DNA of 64,000 nucleotides from Leptolyngbya sp. Heron Island J (GTDB lineage: Bacteria; Cyanobacteriota; Cyanobacteriia; Phormidesmidales; Phormidesmidaceae), in the NCBI RefSeq assembly GCF_000482245.1, contig NZ_AWNH01000046.1, positions 1 through 64,000 on the forward strand, in the 5' to 3' direction. A model generated the notes under the pieces. It was not told where the DNA came from, ran no database searches, and was given only the letters and a program-made list of their open reading frames with translations. This document shows positions 54,064 through 62,558 of this stretch, in pieces (within the stretch, counting starts at the first letter, position 1; every line of letters starts with the position of its first letter). The translations under genes and the position numbers were made by a program.

Positions 54064-54351
54064 CTATTCGTGGAGTTGCTCAGAGGTGGGACAGTCATCT
54101 GAGATGGCTATTTCTGTATCTCCTTTGGGGACTGTGGCTAACTTTTGTTGGATGGAGCCAATGCTCTCTAGCCTCACCATTTCTTCCCAGGCGCAGAGTT
54201 CATCTTCTTCTTCGGTTTCGTAGCGCAAAGTCACGAGATCACCCTCAATGTTAAGGATCTTAGCCCGCTCGATCCAGCGGTGCTGATCCCTTAAAAATAC
54301 CCACACCTCACGACCGTCGCAGGAGAGTTGGTATATCTTGCGATGTAGCAT
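54064..54351 (-). CDS. DUF6679 family protein
   Basis: 95 residues, recognised as the small cyanobacterial DUF6679 family from its characteristic N terminus MLHRKIYQLSCDGREVW and the acidic RYETEEEDELCAWEEMVRLE stretch, which forms a short beta-barrel-like domain. Function unknown. Stands between the MBL gene (convergent) and the creatininase-like gene (divergent). Confidence 0.75.
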   Translation of the reverse strand: MLHRKIYQLSCDGREVWVFLRDQHRWIERAKILNIEGDLVTLRYETEEEDELCAWEEMVRLESIGSIQQKLATVPKGDTEIAISDDCPTSEQLHE

Positions 54352-54475
54352 AGAAATCTACCCGTCATCTAAGCGACTACTGTGGTCCTAAGACCATAAC
54401 TTAAGTACAGCTTAAGGGAGGTGAATGGACTTTGACCACCCGGATAATGGGTTTATGGCTGGCGGAGGTTAAATT

Positions 54476-55222
54476 ATGAGACTACATCTTTGTACATGGC
54501 CTGAAGTAGAGGAGTATTTGGTGCGATCGCAAGGCATCATTTTTCCCATTGGGTCCACTGAACAGCATGGCCCAACGGGGTTAATTGGCACTGATGCCAT
54601 TTGTGCGGAAACCGTTGCCACAGGTGTGGGCGAACAAACAGGAGCCTTGATCGGCCCCACCATTAACGTTGGCATGGCCCTGCATCACACTGCTTTTCCC
54701 GGCAGCATGAGTCTACGTCCCAGTACGCTCATTGCCTTAATTCAAGACTATATTAAGCCTCTAGCCCGAGCCGGGTTTACCCGGTTTTACTTTATCAATG
54801 GCCACGGGGGAAACATGGCTACGCTTAAAGCTGCCTTTTCTGAAACCTATGCCATGCTGGCGGATCTGAATATTGCCGGTGCCGAGCAGGTGCGCTGTAA
54901 ACTAGCAAACTGGTTTATGTGTCGCTCCGTATATACCCTGGCTAAAGAACTCTACGGTAACCAAGAAGGCTCCCACGCCACCCCCAGTGAAGTGGCGCTG
55001 ACTCAGTATGCCTATCCTGATTTCATCAAGTCAGCACCATTAGAGCCCCAGGTTGCTCCCTCAGGACATCGCATCTATGGCGCTACCGATTTTCGGCAGT
55101 TTTATGCTGACGGTCGCATGGGCTCTAACCCGGATCTAGCTACCCCAGAACATGGCAAACAATTTTACGAAGCCGCTGTCAAAGAAATGAGTAATGACTA
55201 TCTCAAATTCTTAGGGGATTAA
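54476..55222 (+). CDS. Creatininase family protein
   Basis: 248-residue metal-dependent amidohydrolase-like protein of the creatininase superfamily. Conserved motifs: PIGSTEQHGPTG with metal ligands Glu and His, GTDAICAE with an Asp, and FINGHGGN with a His. Superfamily members include creatinine amidohydrolase, FAPy deformylase and MftE; cyanobacterial members are not characterised, so the substrate should not be taken as creatinine. Upstream region 54352-54475 has no recognisable operator. Confidence 0.87.
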   Translation: MRLHLCTWPEVEEYLVRSQGIIFPIGSTEQHGPTGLIGTDAICAETVATGVGEQTGALIGPTINVGMALHHTAFPGSMSLRPSTLIALIQDYIKPLARAGFTRFYFINGHGGNMATLKAAFSETYAMLADLNIAGAEQVRCKLANWFMCRSVYTLAKELYGNQEGSHATPSEVALTQYAYPDFIKSAPLEPQVAPSGHRIYGATDFRQFYADGRMGSNPDLATPEHGKQFYEAAVKEMSNDYLKFLGD

Positions 55223-55270
55223 TGGTAGAGGCGTTCCATGAAACGCCTTCACAAAGGGAAAGAAAGTGTT

Positions 55271-55558
55271 TTAGCTACCCAAAATTTTAGGTACCTTAAA
55301 AAAGTCATCCTCGCGATCAGGGGCAATTCCCAAGATCGATTCACGATCCTCAAAGGGAGCCAATTCATCCTGACGAGTAATGTTACTCAGCTCAATTGCT
55401 CGCGTAGTGGGTTCAATATTTTCCGTATTCAGCTCGTTTAGCTGCTGGACATAGTCCAAAATACCGCTGAGCTGCTCTGTAAACTGCTGCTCTTCAGCTT
55501 CAGTTAGCTCCAATCGAGCCAACAGCGCTACCTTACGAACTTGTTCTAAATCAATCAT
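55271..55558 (-). CDS. gatC: Aspartyl/glutamyl-tRNA amidotransferase subunit C
   Basis: Small subunit of the GatCAB complex that converts Glu-tRNA(Gln) (and Asp-tRNA(Asn)) to the amide form. The ATG at 55558 gives 95 residues, the family size, beginning MIDLEQVRKVALLARLELTE; the open frame from 55627 has a non-family extension. The core helix ILDYVQQLNELNTENIEPTT is characteristic. gatA and gatB are not in this window. It lies downstream of ycf3 in the reverse sense: the two are both on the minus strand, with ycf3 upstream by about 77 bp. Confidence 0.93.
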   Translation of the reverse strand: MIDLEQVRKVALLARLELTEAEEQQFTEQLSGILDYVQQLNELNTENIEPTTRAIELSNITRQDELAPFEDRESILGIAPDREDDFFKVPKILGS

Positions 55559-55635
55559 TTGAGCGAGGTAACTATGAATCGTACATACTCGGATGGTAGG
55601 AGTTACCCACCATCCATCACTATTCAACCTATTGA

Positions 55636-56157
55636 TTAAAAGAAGACATCTGCAGGCATCCGGCCCGTATTCTTAAGCCAGTTTTGAGCCTCAATGTAGT
55701 TATTGGGAGCCATCCTTAACGCTTCCAACCAATAGCTGGCTGCTTCGTCATAAAAGACTTCAGCTGCTTTTTTATCGCCTGCAGCTTCAGCCTGCTCACC
55801 TCGGTAGTGATGGATAACCGCAGTGTTGTTTAACGCCTGAGGCATGCGAGGATTGAGCTCGATAGCTGCGGCATATTTTTCCAAAGCAGTATCATGATCG
55901 CCGTTACTAGCGTGGATCAGCCCCATATTGTAAAGAACGAAGCTTTTATCGTAGGGATCTTCTTCGAGTTCTAACGCTACGTTGTAGTTATCCAGGGCTT
56001 CTGCATATTCGCCATCGGCCTGGGCAGACATGCCGTCACGGTAGTAGGCAAAGGCTTCTTTCGCCTGCTTTTTCGTCGGCAGCATCTTTAAGATCATATC
56101 GGCCATGACCGTAAAAGATTTATCGATGAAATTATCGTTACGCTGAGTTCTAGGCAT
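55636..56157 (-). CDS. ycf3: Photosystem I assembly protein Ycf3
   Basis: TPR chaperone needed for photosystem I assembly on thylakoids. The ATG at 56157 gives 173 residues, exactly the typical length, beginning [20 protein letters not shown]. Three TPR repeats are evident ([60 protein letters not shown]). The longer frame from 56184 adds nine residues not in the family. It is followed by gatC on the same strand. Confidence 0.96.
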   Translation of the reverse strand: MPRTQRNDNFIDKSFTVMADMILKMLPTKKQAKEAFAYYRDGMSAQADGEYAEALDNYNVALELEEDPYDKSFVLYNMGLIHASNGDHDTALEKYAAAIELNPRMPQALNNTAVIHHYRGEQAEAAGDKKAAEVFYDEAASYWLEALRMAPNNYIEAQNWLKNTGRMPADVFF

Positions 56158-56314
56158 GGCAAGACTAGTCGATAAGAGTGCCAAAGCTACATTTTAATGT
56201 AATGCAGCCATAACCTTCACGAGTTAGTTGGGGTCTGTAATAAACCCTAGCTAAGTTGCAACCTAAAGTTTCTACCAAAGCAAAACCCCAGCGCCAGATA
56301 CAGCCACAGAGGTA

Positions 56315-56758
56315 TCAATCGGTTGGAGAAGCTTGACTGACTAAACATGCATCTAAAAACATGATCAAGTCACCCACGGTGTCAAAACGTGTTTCGTCAA
56401 AGCAGTCGCTAATGTCTATATCAAAGTGGGTGACGACGTCATCACAAAAGCTGACTGACCAGTCAAACCAGCACACCATGGGAAACTGTAAATCATCTAC
56501 CAGACGGTCGTGGGGTCTGATGCGATTAAATTCCAGACCGGAATAGGCTTCTAACGAATGATAGATAAACAGCAGTGTACTGGGCTGAGACTGGGTAACT
56601 TGATGGCATTCTTCACACCAAGCCTCAGTTGAGAGGGGATGACGACGCTGTCTGAGAGATTGGTTAACCTGATGACGTATGGATAAATCAGGGCTCATAT
56701 CCCCATAGGTTTCTATGCTACGGATATAGTTATTAGCCTTTCGCCACTGTTGCCACAT
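56315..56758 (-). CDS. Acyl-carrier-protein-like small protein without a carrier serine
   Basis: 147 residues, no assigned family. The C-terminal half has the layout of acyl carrier protein helices: RPHDRLVDDLQF, then SFCDDVVTHFDIDISDCFDE, then RFDTVGDLIMFLDACL (compare ACP: ...LVDDLGADSLD..., ...EEEFEIEIPDED..., ...TVGDAVNYI). The DSL serine that carries phosphopantetheine is absent; the aligned stretch reads FPMVCWFDW. The N-terminal half has a C-x2-C pair (EECHQV). DUF1493-like families show such a pattern. A protein-interaction role is possible. Confidence 0.55.
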   Translation of the reverse strand: MWQQWRKANNYIRSIETYGDMSPDLSIRHQVNQSLRQRRHPLSTEAWCEECHQVTQSQPSTLLFIYHSLEAYSGLEFNRIRPHDRLVDDLQFPMVCWFDWSVSFCDDVVTHFDIDISDCFDETRFDTVGDLIMFLDACLVSQASPTD

Positions 56759-57095
56759 AAGTTTTGCCTAACCCGCGACCTAGAAACGTTATTGACTCGT
56801 CGGTGCCCCAAGCATCCTGACGTATGACAACGGTTAACGCTATGGTAGCTTGCTAACCGTTAGCTAATGCGGGCTGCACACTTCAGTCTCGTAAAAAGCA
56901 CTGTTTAGTTGTGTGTCTATTGTTCCCCGCCCTCCTAGCATAACCACGGTGTACAGCGGGGTGGGCTGAGAAAAACCGTCTGTGGGGCAGGGTGCCAAGA
57001 AAGGCATGGCGATAGATGGCTCTAGCAATTCTGGCTGAGCGTCGGATCAGGTATTGAAGACAGGAGCATTCGGCCCCTTACTCGGCCCCTTATAT
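56759..57095. other. 337-bp intergenic region
   Basis: Lies between the ACP-like gene start and the stop of the REC-GGDEF-EAL gene (both minus strand). It contains a hairpin candidate AACGGTTA 56829-56836 with TAACCGTT 56854-56861 in what would be the leader of the ACP-like gene. No RNA gene was recognised. Confidence 0.35.
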
Positions 57096-58820
57096 CTATG
57101 AGGCTAAACTGACCAGGGCCATGCGTTGTTCTAAATACGCTTGCAGTCGACGGGCATTCATCGGTTTGCCAATTAAATAACCCTGGGCGAAATCACACTG
57201 ATAGGTTTCTAGTAGAGATTGTTCTTCAAGGGTTTCTACCCCTTCTGCAACAATACTGAGACCTAAATCGTGCCCCATGTCGATAGCTGATTTGAGAATA
57301 ATCTGATTTTTGGGATCAGTAGTTACCCCGCGCACAAAGCAGTTGTCAATTTTGAGCGTATCGATGGGAAGTCTTTGTAGATAGCTGAGCGAGGAGTAGC
57401 CGGTACCAAAATCGTCTACAGCTAACCGAATGCCCAGGTGCTTGAGTTCATTTAAGGTCCGTATAGCGGCATTGGCATCTTGAATCAGGGCGGTTTCCGT
57501 AATTTCTAACTCCAGCAAGCTGGGGGATAGGTTGCTCTGTTGTAGGGTTTTAGCCACCTGTTGTGTCAGATTACCTTGATTAAACTGAACGCTGGATAGG
57601 TTAACTGACATATGACGCAGACCCAGGTTCATATCTTGCCATTGGCGTGCTTGACGGCAGGCAGTTTCGAGCACCCACTGACCAATGGCAAGGATTAACC
57701 CTGTTTCTTCTGCAAGTGGAATAAACAACCCCGGTGAGATATTGCCTGCTTCGGGGTGGTGCCAGCGGATGAGGGCTTCGGCCCCTTCGATATGGCCTGT
57801 CCGTAGATTAAGCTGAGGTTGATAGTGTAATTCAAATTCATCGCGTTCTAGTGCATAGCGCAGCCAGGTTTCTAGCCGAATTTGGTACTCGGTGGCGATG
57901 GGCATATTGGGCTGATAAAACTGGCAGTAGTTACTTTTTTGGCGCTTGGCATATTCCAGAGCTGCATCGGCTTGACGCATGAGTACAGGTAGTTTTTCAC
58001 TGTTGTCTGGATACATGGCCACACCCACGCTGGCGGTGAGAAAGACTTCATGCCCTGGCAGTGAAAATGGTCGACTCAGGGCATCCATTAGCTCTGTGGC
58101 CAGCTGTCTAACTGTGGCGAGGTGCTCTACATTGCCGAGAGTAACGGCAAACTGGTTGCCAGTGAGACGGGCCAGAGGGGTGTTTGCTGGTAGACAGGCC
58201 TGGAGACGATGGCTAGCGGACTGGAGCACTGCATCACCGGCTGGATAGCCCAGGATATTGTTGATTTGTCTGAGGCGGTCCAGGCTAATGGAAAGTAGGG
58301 CGACTGGTTGGGTGGATGTTTGGATTAGCTGGGTAAAGCGTTGTTCAAATAAAAGATGATTGGGTAACTTGGTGAGGCTGTCGTAGTAGCACAGGCGATT
58401 GAGGTGTTCTGCGGCCAGGCGTAAGTGGCTGAGGTAGTGGTTGCTGATGGCGGCTTGATGGTTGAGGCGAGTTGAGATCGCAGCAATCAACACATCATCT
58501 GAAAAAGGCCGCAGCAGGCAATCATCCGCCCCCATTTGCATCGTTTCTCGCAAATGCCGGTGGTCATACAGCGAGCTGAGCAAGATAAATGGTGTAATCA
58601 CCAACTGCACGTCGTTACGCATTTGTTGCAACACATAATGACCGTTGCAGTCGCTTAGCTCCCAATCACAGACCACTAAGTTTGGATTTTGGAGGCGAGC
58701 CCGCTCTAGCCCGGCGGCTCCGGTATCCACCTGATCGACGCTGTAGCCTGCGGCTGCAATCATTTGTGCGGTTGTCGACGGTTTTAACCTCGATGATCCA
58801 ATCAGTAAAATCTTTTGCAT
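57096..58820 (-). CDS. Response regulator with degenerate GGDEF and intact EAL domains
   Basis: 574 residues. An N-terminal receiver (about 1-120) has the phosphoacceptor D52 in VCDWELSD. The GGDEF domain (about 145-300) has its active-site motif changed to LTGNQF (220-224), so diguanylate cyclase activity is unlikely; it may serve as a GTP-sensing or structural module. The EAL domain (about 315-565) keeps EAL (348-350), DDFGTGYSSL, KID and AEGVET, so c-di-GMP hydrolysis is likely. The sensor kinase is not nearby. Single gene on the minus strand. Confidence 0.93.
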   Translation of the reverse strand: MQKILLIGSSRLKPSTTAQMIAAAGYSVDQVDTGAAGLERARLQNPNLVVCDWELSDCNGHYVLQQMRNDVQLVITPFILLSSLYDHRHLRETMQMGADDCLLRPFSDDVLIAAISTRLNHQAAISNHYLSHLRLAAEHLNRLCYYDSLTKLPNHLLFEQRFTQLIQTSTQPVALLSISLDRLRQINNILGYPAGDAVLQSASHRLQACLPANTPLARLTGNQFAVTLGNVEHLATVRQLATELMDALSRPFSLPGHEVFLTASVGVAMYPDNSEKLPVLMRQADAALEYAKRQKSNYCQFYQPNMPIATEYQIRLETWLRYALERDEFELHYQPQLNLRTGHIEGAEALIRWHHPEAGNISPGLFIPLAEETGLILAIGQWVLETACRQARQWQDMNLGLRHMSVNLSSVQFNQGNLTQQVAKTLQQSNLSPSLLELEITETALIQDANAAIRTLNELKHLGIRLAVDDFGTGYSSLSYLQRLPIDTLKIDNCFVRGVTTDPKNQIILKSAIDMGHDLGLSIVAEGVETLEEQSLLETYQCDFAQGYLIGKPMNARRLQAYLEQRMALVSLAS

Positions 58821-59015
58821 AGATGCTATGTTGCAACCCTCATCAAACGTCGGGCAACAGATGCATGTTGGGACAGCCTATGGTGAACTATCGCCCAAGT
58901 GTTTGACGGTTCCCACAGTTGTCCTAGAATGCCCGAGACAAGATGGAATCAATCGATAGTGAGGGTAATAGGCAGCGAGCCGATAGGCGTTGCCTACAGT
59001 CTTTGCTAATCGGCC

Positions 59016-60359
59016 TTAAAGGGCAAACTGTTCCAGGGTTTGGGCAAAGGGAGGATAGGATACCGCCGCCGCTTCAGCCTGGTGAATGGTTGTGGCTCCG
59101 CTGGCCCGCAACGCTGCAATTGCTAAACTCATGGCGATGCGATGGTCAGTAAAGCTATCGACATCGGTGCCAGTCAGGGTGGCTCCCCCTTGAATTTCTA
59201 GACCGTCGGGCAGCTCACTGACCGAGGCTCCCAGATGATTTAGCTGGCTGGCAGTTACGGCAATGCGATCGCTTTCTTTAACCCGTAGCTCGGCGGCATC
59301 TTCAATGCGAGTGGTTCCTTCAGCAAAGAGGGCCGCTACTGCCAGGATAGGGACTTCATCAATTAACCGAGGAATCAGATTGCCGCCAATGGTGCAGGCC
59401 TGGAGCTGGCTGGTCCTTACGCGAATGTCTGCCACAGGTTCTCCGGTCACCTCGCGACTGTTTTCTAAGGTAATATCGGCGTTCATCTGTTGCAGTGCGT
59501 CTAAAATGCCAGTACGAGTAGGATTGACGCCGACATTTTCAATCACCAAATCGGAGTCTGGCACAATCGCGGCGGCTACCATCCAATAGGCGGCAGAGCT
59601 AATATCGCCCGGTACAATCACGGTCTGCCCCTGGAGCTGGCTAGGGCCATGCAGTGTGACTCGGCGAGCACCATGGTCAACAGTGAGGTGAGCGCCAAAG
59701 GCTCTCAGCATGCGCTCGCTATGATCCCGCGAGATGCTAGGTTCGGTGACGATGGTATCGCCATCAATTGATAGTCCGGCTAGTAAGATACAGGACTTGA
59801 CCTGGGCTGAGGCAATGGGGGAGTGATAGTGGATAGGGGATAGGATTTGTCCTTGAATGGCTAGGGGGGCCAGCCGATTGTTGTTGCGACCCCAGATTTG
59901 AGCGCCCATGGCGGTGAGGGGTTTAATCACGCGGGCCATGGGTCGCGATCGCAATGAGGCATCGCCAGTTACCGTAAAGAATCGCTCAGGATGAGAGGCC
60001 AGTAGCCCTAGCATTAGCCTGAGGGTAGTGCCTGAGTTACCGGCATCTAAAACATCCACTGGTTCCTGGAGCTGACCTACACCTAACCCTTTGACAGTGA
60101 CCCATTCCGCTTCCAGGTCAGAAATCTCAGCTCCCATAGCCCGAAAACAAGCCGCTGTGCGACGAGGGTCTTCACCCAATAGCAGACCCTTGATCCGGGT
60201 TTCACCGCTAGCCAGGGCTCCTAACATCAAAGACCGATGGGAAATAGATTTATCTCCGGGTATCTGTAATCGCCCCTGAAGCCCTCTGCCACTGGCTGTG
60301 ATTGTCCAGGCCTGACGGGCAGACGCATCGGTTTTAATTAACAAAGCAGGGGCAACCAT
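59016..60359 (-). CDS. aroA: 3-phosphoshikimate 1-carboxyvinyltransferase (EPSP synthase)
   Basis: Transfers the enolpyruvyl group from PEP to shikimate 3-phosphate in the aromatic amino acid pathway. The 447 residues show the two-domain inside-out barrel: [15 protein letters not shown] near the N terminus, the [16 protein letters not shown] motif, [24 protein letters not shown] and RVKESDRI, then [13 protein letters not shown]. Length is normal. It precedes the lipoprotein gene on the same strand, with 55 bp between. The glyphosate-binding Gly in NSGT is kept, so a sensitive-type enzyme is likely, though this is not certain. Confidence 0.96.
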   Translation of the reverse strand: MVAPALLIKTDASARQAWTITASGRGLQGRLQIPGDKSISHRSLMLGALASGETRIKGLLLGEDPRRTAACFRAMGAEISDLEAEWVTVKGLGVGQLQEPVDVLDAGNSGTTLRLMLGLLASHPERFFTVTGDASLRSRPMARVIKPLTAMGAQIWGRNNNRLAPLAIQGQILSPIHYHSPIASAQVKSCILLAGLSIDGDTIVTEPSISRDHSERMLRAFGAHLTVDHGARRVTLHGPSQLQGQTVIVPGDISSAAYWMVAAAIVPDSDLVIENVGVNPTRTGILDALQQMNADITLENSREVTGEPVADIRVRTSQLQACTIGGNLIPRLIDEVPILAVAALFAEGTTRIEDAAELRVKESDRIAVTASQLNHLGASVSELPDGLEIQGGATLTGTDVDSFTDHRIAMSLAIAALRASGATTIHQAEAAAVSYPPFAQTLEQFAL

Positions 60360-60414
60360 GGCAATAGACTCAGCAAGCGGCGTTTCTGATTCTATCGTGA
60401 CCTGTAGCCCTGAC

Positions 60415-61002
60415 TTATTCAGCGGTGGGAGTTTCTGGAGTTTCTGGGGTTTCTGCGTCTGTACCTACAGGGACTTCAGCGCCACAGTAAGTGTTGATGT
60501 TGTTGACTAGAGTGGCTTCGTCTTGAGATAAGGTCTGTAGATTAGTGAACGCTGTGTTGGCTTTACCCTGAAACTCTTCTAAGACGTTACTCAAGTCAGT
60601 TTCCGATTGAGCATTGGCGACTAACTGCATCGCTTCACCGGCCACATTTAATTCCTGGGCTGAGCCAGTAATGATTTCAGCATAGCCATTACGATATTCG
60701 GCGAGTTGTTCATCTGATAATTCCAACTCATTTAAGCTGGTCACCATGCTATCGATGCTGCCCACTACTTTGTCGACGGCACTAATGTATTGGGTGGCGG
60801 CAGTTTGAATATCTCCCAGACTTTCAGCGCCCTGGGCCTGTTGGGTAAAGGTGTCGATTTCGGTTTCAAACTCATCCTTGAATACTTGGGCCTGGTTAAT
60901 CACATCGGCAAACTCATTACACTGAGCCACCGTTGAAGGGCCACAGCTAGTTAGCGTGAAGACGGCTAACCCCGCTGACAAAATTGAGCGTGAAAGGCGC
61001 AT
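60415..61002 (-). CDS. Putative lipoprotein, helical, unknown function
   Basis: 195 residues from the ATG at 61002 (a GTG at 61026 is also open). Lipobox LTSC puts the acylated cysteine at about residue 19, and residues about 30-160 are all helical ([20 protein letters not shown] and similar), followed by a TPE repeat tail. The pattern resembles other cyanobacterial lipoproteins with a four-helix soluble domain. No catalytic motif. It is co-directional with and upstream of aroA, so it could be co-transcribed. Confidence 0.65.
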   Translation of the reverse strand: MRLSRSILSAGLAVFTLTSCGPSTVAQCNEFADVINQAQVFKDEFETEIDTFTQQAQGAESLGDIQTAATQYISAVDKVVGSIDSMVTSLNELELSDEQLAEYRNGYAEIITGSAQELNVAGEAMQLVANAQSETDLSNVLEEFQGKANTAFTNLQTLSQDEATLVNNINTYCGAEVPVGTDAETPETPETPTAE

Positions 61003-61232
61003 TAGATTGGTTCTCGTTATGGTCACTATGGCATTAACAGTTTGAACATTAGTTAATGCGGGACAGTAATCTCTTTTACAATTTACCCAGTCTGATAGTA
61101 AATACGTTCAAACTAGAGTACACCTGTCAGGAATTCTTCGGCATCTCTTAAAAAGCTTGTTTTTACGGACAAAGCACCCCATACACAATAGATTAAACTT
61201 GATAAATCTTTAACTGGCTCGGTTGTGCCTTC

Positions 61233-62429
61233 ATGAGTGTCAGCATTTCGCAATATCGTCAGACCATTCCAGCGTTAAAGAACAAAGCCTATTTTAACTA
61301 TGGTGGTCAAGGGCCAATGGGGATTAGTACCCTGAATGCTATCCAGGCGGCCCATCAAACCATTCAGACCCGTGGACCTTTTAGTAGTGCCGTTAACCAC
61401 TGGATGCAAGCTGAAGGGGAGAAAACTCGGCAGGGGCTGGCGGCAGACTTAGCGGTTGATCCCAAGACGATTGCCCTGACTGAAAATGTAACGGTTGGTT
61501 GCAACGTTGCTCTATGGGGGATGTCCTGGCAAAGTGGCGATCATATTCTTCTGTCTGACTGTGAGCATCCTGGTATTTTTGCTGCCGTGTACGAACTGCA
61601 ACGGCGCTATGGCCTTGAGGTTAGTGTTTTTTCTCATCTGGATCAGCTGAATACCACCGATCCCCTGGCTACCATTGAGGCCCATCTGCGATCGACCACT
61701 CGTCTGGTGGTGGTGAGTCATATTCTTTGGAATACCGGCCAGGTAATGCCGCTGGCAGAAATCAGTCAGCTTTGTCACGGACGTTCCCAGCCAGTGCGGG
61801 TGCTGTCAGATGCAGCTCAGTCAGTGGGGATGTTGCCCCTCAAGCTGGCGGAAACTGGAGTCGACTTCTATGGGTTTACGGGACATAAATGGTACTGTGG
61901 CCCTGCTGGACTGGGTGGTCTCTATGTTAGCCCTGAGGCCATGGCGGAGCTATCACCGACATTTATTGGCTGGCGTGGGATCACGACGAATGATCAGGGA
62001 CAGCCGACGGGCTGGGAGCCTGATGCACGTCGATATGAGGTGGCGACTTCTAATGTGGCATTGTGTAGTGGGTTACGGGTTGCGATCGCAAAGCACAACG
62101 AATGGGGCACTACAGAAGAACGCTATTTTCGCATTTGTCAACTCAGCAGCTATCTTTGGGGCAAGCTTAACAGCCTGCGTTCTGTTCGATGTCTTTTAAA
62201 ATCTCCTCCAGAGTCTGGATTGGTCTCGTTCCAAATCTTTCAAGCAGGAGAGCACTCACCAAAACTGCATCAAAAGTTAGTGGTTTATTTAGAATCACAA
62301 CAGTTCTACCTGCGCACCCTGTTATCGCCTAGCTGTGTTAGAGCCTGTACCCATTACTTCACAACAGAGTCTGAAATTGATCGTCTAGTAGATGCCATAG
62401 AAACGTTCTTAGGCAAGCAGGCTTTGTAA
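61233..62429 (+). CDS. L-cysteine/cystine lyase (C-DES), PLP class V aminotransferase fold
   Basis: 398 residues. The protein closely resembles the Synechocystis cysteine/cystine C-S lyase, which breaks cystine to give cysteine persulfide, pyruvate and ammonia and can supply sulfur for iron-sulfur clusters. Diagnostic segments include AYFNYGGQGPMG, ILLSDCEHPGIFA, HILWNTGQVMPL, the PLP-binding SDAAQSVGMLPL and the Schiff-base lysine in FTGHKWYCGPAG (near residue 225). This is recognised from memory of the C-DES sequence, not from a search. It diverges from the lipoprotein gene. Confidence 0.85.
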   Translation: MSVSISQYRQTIPALKNKAYFNYGGQGPMGISTLNAIQAAHQTIQTRGPFSSAVNHWMQAEGEKTRQGLAADLAVDPKTIALTENVTVGCNVALWGMSWQSGDHILLSDCEHPGIFAAVYELQRRYGLEVSVFSHLDQLNTTDPLATIEAHLRSTTRLVVVSHILWNTGQVMPLAEISQLCHGRSQPVRVLSDAAQSVGMLPLKLAETGVDFYGFTGHKWYCGPAGLGGLYVSPEAMAELSPTFIGWRGITTNDQGQPTGWEPDARRYEVATSNVALCSGLRVAIAKHNEWGTTEERYFRICQLSSYLWGKLNSLRSVRCLLKSPPESGLVSFQIFQAGEHSPKLHQKLVVYLESQQFYLRTLLSPSCVRACTHYFTTESEIDRLVDAIETFLGKQAL

Positions 62430-62558
62430 GGATATGGAGGCTTAGTAACGGATAGTTTCTCTAAGCCCTGTGGATGAAAAAAGTATGGGAGCATAGCGGA
62501 GCCACTTTATCGATCTTGAGACTTGATGGTCTGAACTAGCTAAGGGTGACGCATCAGC

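Noticed and set aside
55229-55248. Hairpin AGGCGTT/AACGCCT after the creatininase-like gene as terminator
   Set aside because: Short stem and no T run; may still act as a 3' end element but cannot be called.
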